From an uncultured Fibrobacter sp. (lineage in GTDB: Bacteria > Fibrobacterota > Fibrobacteria > Fibrobacterales > Fibrobacteraceae), in assembly GCA_947306025.1 (NCBI GenBank), contig CAMZFJ010000130.1:1-6029 (forward strand): DNA of 6,029 nucleotides. Direction: 5' to 3'. The notes beneath the pieces are model-generated. The model searched no databases. It was not told the origin of the DNA and was given only the letters and a program-made list of their open reading frames with translations. This document shows positions 5,022-6,029 of the stretch, piece by piece; positions within the stretch are counted from its first letter, which is position 1; the number at the start of each line of letters is the position of its first letter. A program made the position numbers and the translations under genes.

Positions 5022-5903
5022 TTATTCAGCGCACTTGCTGCTTATCCTGAGGATAATATTTAGGGTTTCGTTTGAAACGGTTGTTTTTTGAATTGTAATG
5101 TGGATTTTGGGGTGGGTGAGGAGCGCCTGCGGAAGTCTGCACGCGTCTTTTTCTGAGATGACGATATCGTTGTTTTTTAAAAGTTCGGCTTCGATGATTT
5201 GTGAAAATTGCCTGTCGTGGTCGGGGCGGGTAATTGTTTTTTCGATGGTGATTCCGGATTTGTTTCCGAATGTGCGAACGTCTTCGATAAAGCGTTTGGG
5301 GGCGCCAAGACCGCAGACGAGAGTAGCTGTCAGCGGAGTTCCGGGGGTGAAGTTTGTTAGGGACTCGATTGAAAAGCGCATGGCGGGAGAGCTTGCATCG
5401 GAGCAATCGAGGTGGATGATTTCGTTTTCGTCGTGGTCTTGTTTTAGGCTGCGGAATGGGCCGAACGGTAAAAGGCCTTTTATGGATTGTGGCGGCTCTT
5501 GCCAGTCTAGGCAGATGCGGGTGGCGCCTGTAAAGCGGGAGTCCTCGAATCCGTCATCGCAAATGATGATGCTGAATTTGTCTTGAATTTCTTTTGCCGT
5601 GGCGTAACGGTTTTTGGTGGCAATGACTTTTGCGTTCGGTAATTGTGTTTCTAATAAATTAATTTCATCCCATGCGGCGCTATGGCAAAGGATTGCTATT
5701 TTTTTACCTTGTTCTTGAAGGTGCTTTGCAAACCAGATAGTAAAAGGCGTCTTGCCGGCGCCGCCGGCCAAATAGCTCCCGACGATAACGACAGGAATCC
5801 GCAGTTGCGGCTGCGGGCGCAAAAAGAATTTGTGATGGAACTTGTATGCAGTTCTGTAAAATGCAGAAACGACAAGGTGGAGAGGCTTTGTCATAAGAAA
5901 CAT
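5022..5903 (-). CDS. lpxK: tetraacyldisaccharide 4'-kinase
   Basis: LpxK phosphorylates the 4' position of the tetraacyldisaccharide 1-phosphate precursor, making lipid IVA, at the inner face of the inner membrane. The motifs fit. An N-terminal helix (about 8-25) for membrane association is followed by the family P-loop VGSYLAGGAGKTP (41-53, K51). Then come WDEINLL (78-84), in place of the GDEP motif with its Asp-Glu pair D79-E80, the ICDDGFED segment (114-121, usually DDGLQH), LLPFGPFRSL (144-153), matching the lPaGpLRE motif, PDHDRQF (227-233) with the conserved histidine H229, and ISEKDACR (249-256), matching TEKDAVK. At 293 residues it is shorter than the usual 320-350. The segment with the conserved RGYGG motif after the first strand is missing. 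The start at 5903 has AAGAGAG 8 nt upstream (5912-5918); an alternative ATG at 5894 (M4) has no such site. An in-frame stop at 5925-5927 rules out a longer form. The presence of lpxK indicates a Gram-negative envelope with lipid A. Confidence 0.93.
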   Translation of the reverse strand: MFLMTKPLHLVVSAFYRTAYKFHHKFFLRPQPQLRIPVVIVGSYLAGGAGKTPFTIWFAKHLQEQGKKIAILCHSAAWDEINLLETQLPNAKVIATKNRYATAKEIQDKFSIIICDDGFEDSRFTGATRICLDWQEPPQSIKGLLPFGPFRSLKQDHDENEIIHLDCSDASSPAMRFSIESLTNFTPGTPLTATLVCGLGAPKRFIEDVRTFGNKSGITIEKTITRPDHDRQFSQIIEAELLKNNDIVISEKDACRLPQALLTHPKIHITIQKTTVSNETLNIILRISSKCAE

Positions 5904-5924
5904 CGTTAATGCTCTCTTATGTGG

Positions 5925-6029
5925 TCATAATCCGCGAATGGGGACGGCATCGCCATTTCTGAAGTGTATGGTTATTCCGGAATAAATCCGGGATGACTGC
6001 TGGAAGAACTGGCTTATTACAAACAATTT
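5925..6029 (-). CDS. possible C-terminal end of an unidentified upstream gene (partial)
   Basis: On the minus strand one frame is open from the window edge to a TGA at 5925-5927, giving 34 residues that end in NGDAVPIRGL. The stop is 21 nt before the lpxK start, with the lpxK ribosome-binding site in between. That is a normal operon spacing, and no promoter for lpxK is evident. The family is not recognised. An open frame this short has a fair chance of being random, and it contains a palindrome that would be more usual between genes, so the call is tentative. Confidence 0.35.
   Translation of the reverse strand, partial: KLFVISQFFQQSSRIYSGITIHFRNGDAVPIRGL
5972..5994. repeat. palindrome and overlapping hairpin upstream of lpxK
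   Basis: TTATTCCGGAATAA (5972-5985) is a perfect 14-bp palindrome. It overlaps a second possible stem: ATTCCGG (5974-5980) pairs with CCGGGAT (5988-5994) across a 7-nt loop, with one G-T pair. The flanking CCCGGATTTATTCCGG pattern resembles the small dispersed intergenic hairpins found in many genomes. No T-run follows on either strand, so it is not an evident terminator. Confidence 0.45.

Noticed and set aside
5098..5586. A 162-codon open frame on the + strand within lpxK
   Set aside because: It lies wholly antisense to lpxK, which has convincing motifs, and shows no sign of its own ribosome-binding site or family.

Overview
The window looks like a stretch of chromosome from a Gram-negative, lipid A-making bacterium of moderate G+C. 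The combination of an lpxK gene, a long Rpn-family nuclease gene with a C-terminal glycine/charged repeat, and the general protein style suggests a Fibrobacter-like organism. This assignment is inference from protein style, not from a marker gene.

Layout. Left edge (1-1224, + strand): the C-terminal two-thirds or so of an ABC-F family ATPase, cut by the window start, followed by a clear rho-independent terminator (1270-1301). Next (1302-1420): a short regulatory region with an imperfect 13-nt-period direct repeat and a good sigma70-like promoter whose -35/-10 spacer holds an inverted repeat. It leads into an Rpn (PD-(D/E)XK, 'transposase_31') nuclease gene (1421-2380, + strand). That gene carries a plausible internal start for a 77-residue C-terminal protein, matching the known Rpn toxin / intragenic antitoxin arrangement.

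The rest is on the - strand, read from the right edge leftward: a possible C-terminal end of an unidentified gene (5925-6029), lpxK (5022-5903), a RavA/MoxR-like AAA+ protein (3392-4942), and a membrane-anchored protein with a lytic-transglycosylase-like (SLT) C-terminal domain (2387-3337). The last gene ends 6 nt from the end of the Rpn gene, tail to tail, with no terminator visible between them.

The most interesting part is the RavA-like / SLT-like pair. The AAA+ protein follows E. coli RavA along its N-terminal 260 residues, but it has lost the Walker A lysine (GRPGCGTS), the Walker B glutamate (IIFDN) and the arginine finger. The membrane protein follows the SLT fold pattern, but the position of the catalytic glutamate is threonine (HHTSGF). 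Two adjacent, probably co-transcribed genes therefore both look like catalytically dead members of enzyme families, kept as full-length open frames. A cytoplasmic pseudo-ATPase working with an envelope-facing pseudo-transglycosylase, encoded beside a lipid A gene, would be an undescribed envelope-associated system. The usual RavA partner (a VWA protein, ViaA) is not seen in the window. All family assignments are from reading motifs by eye; no search was run.
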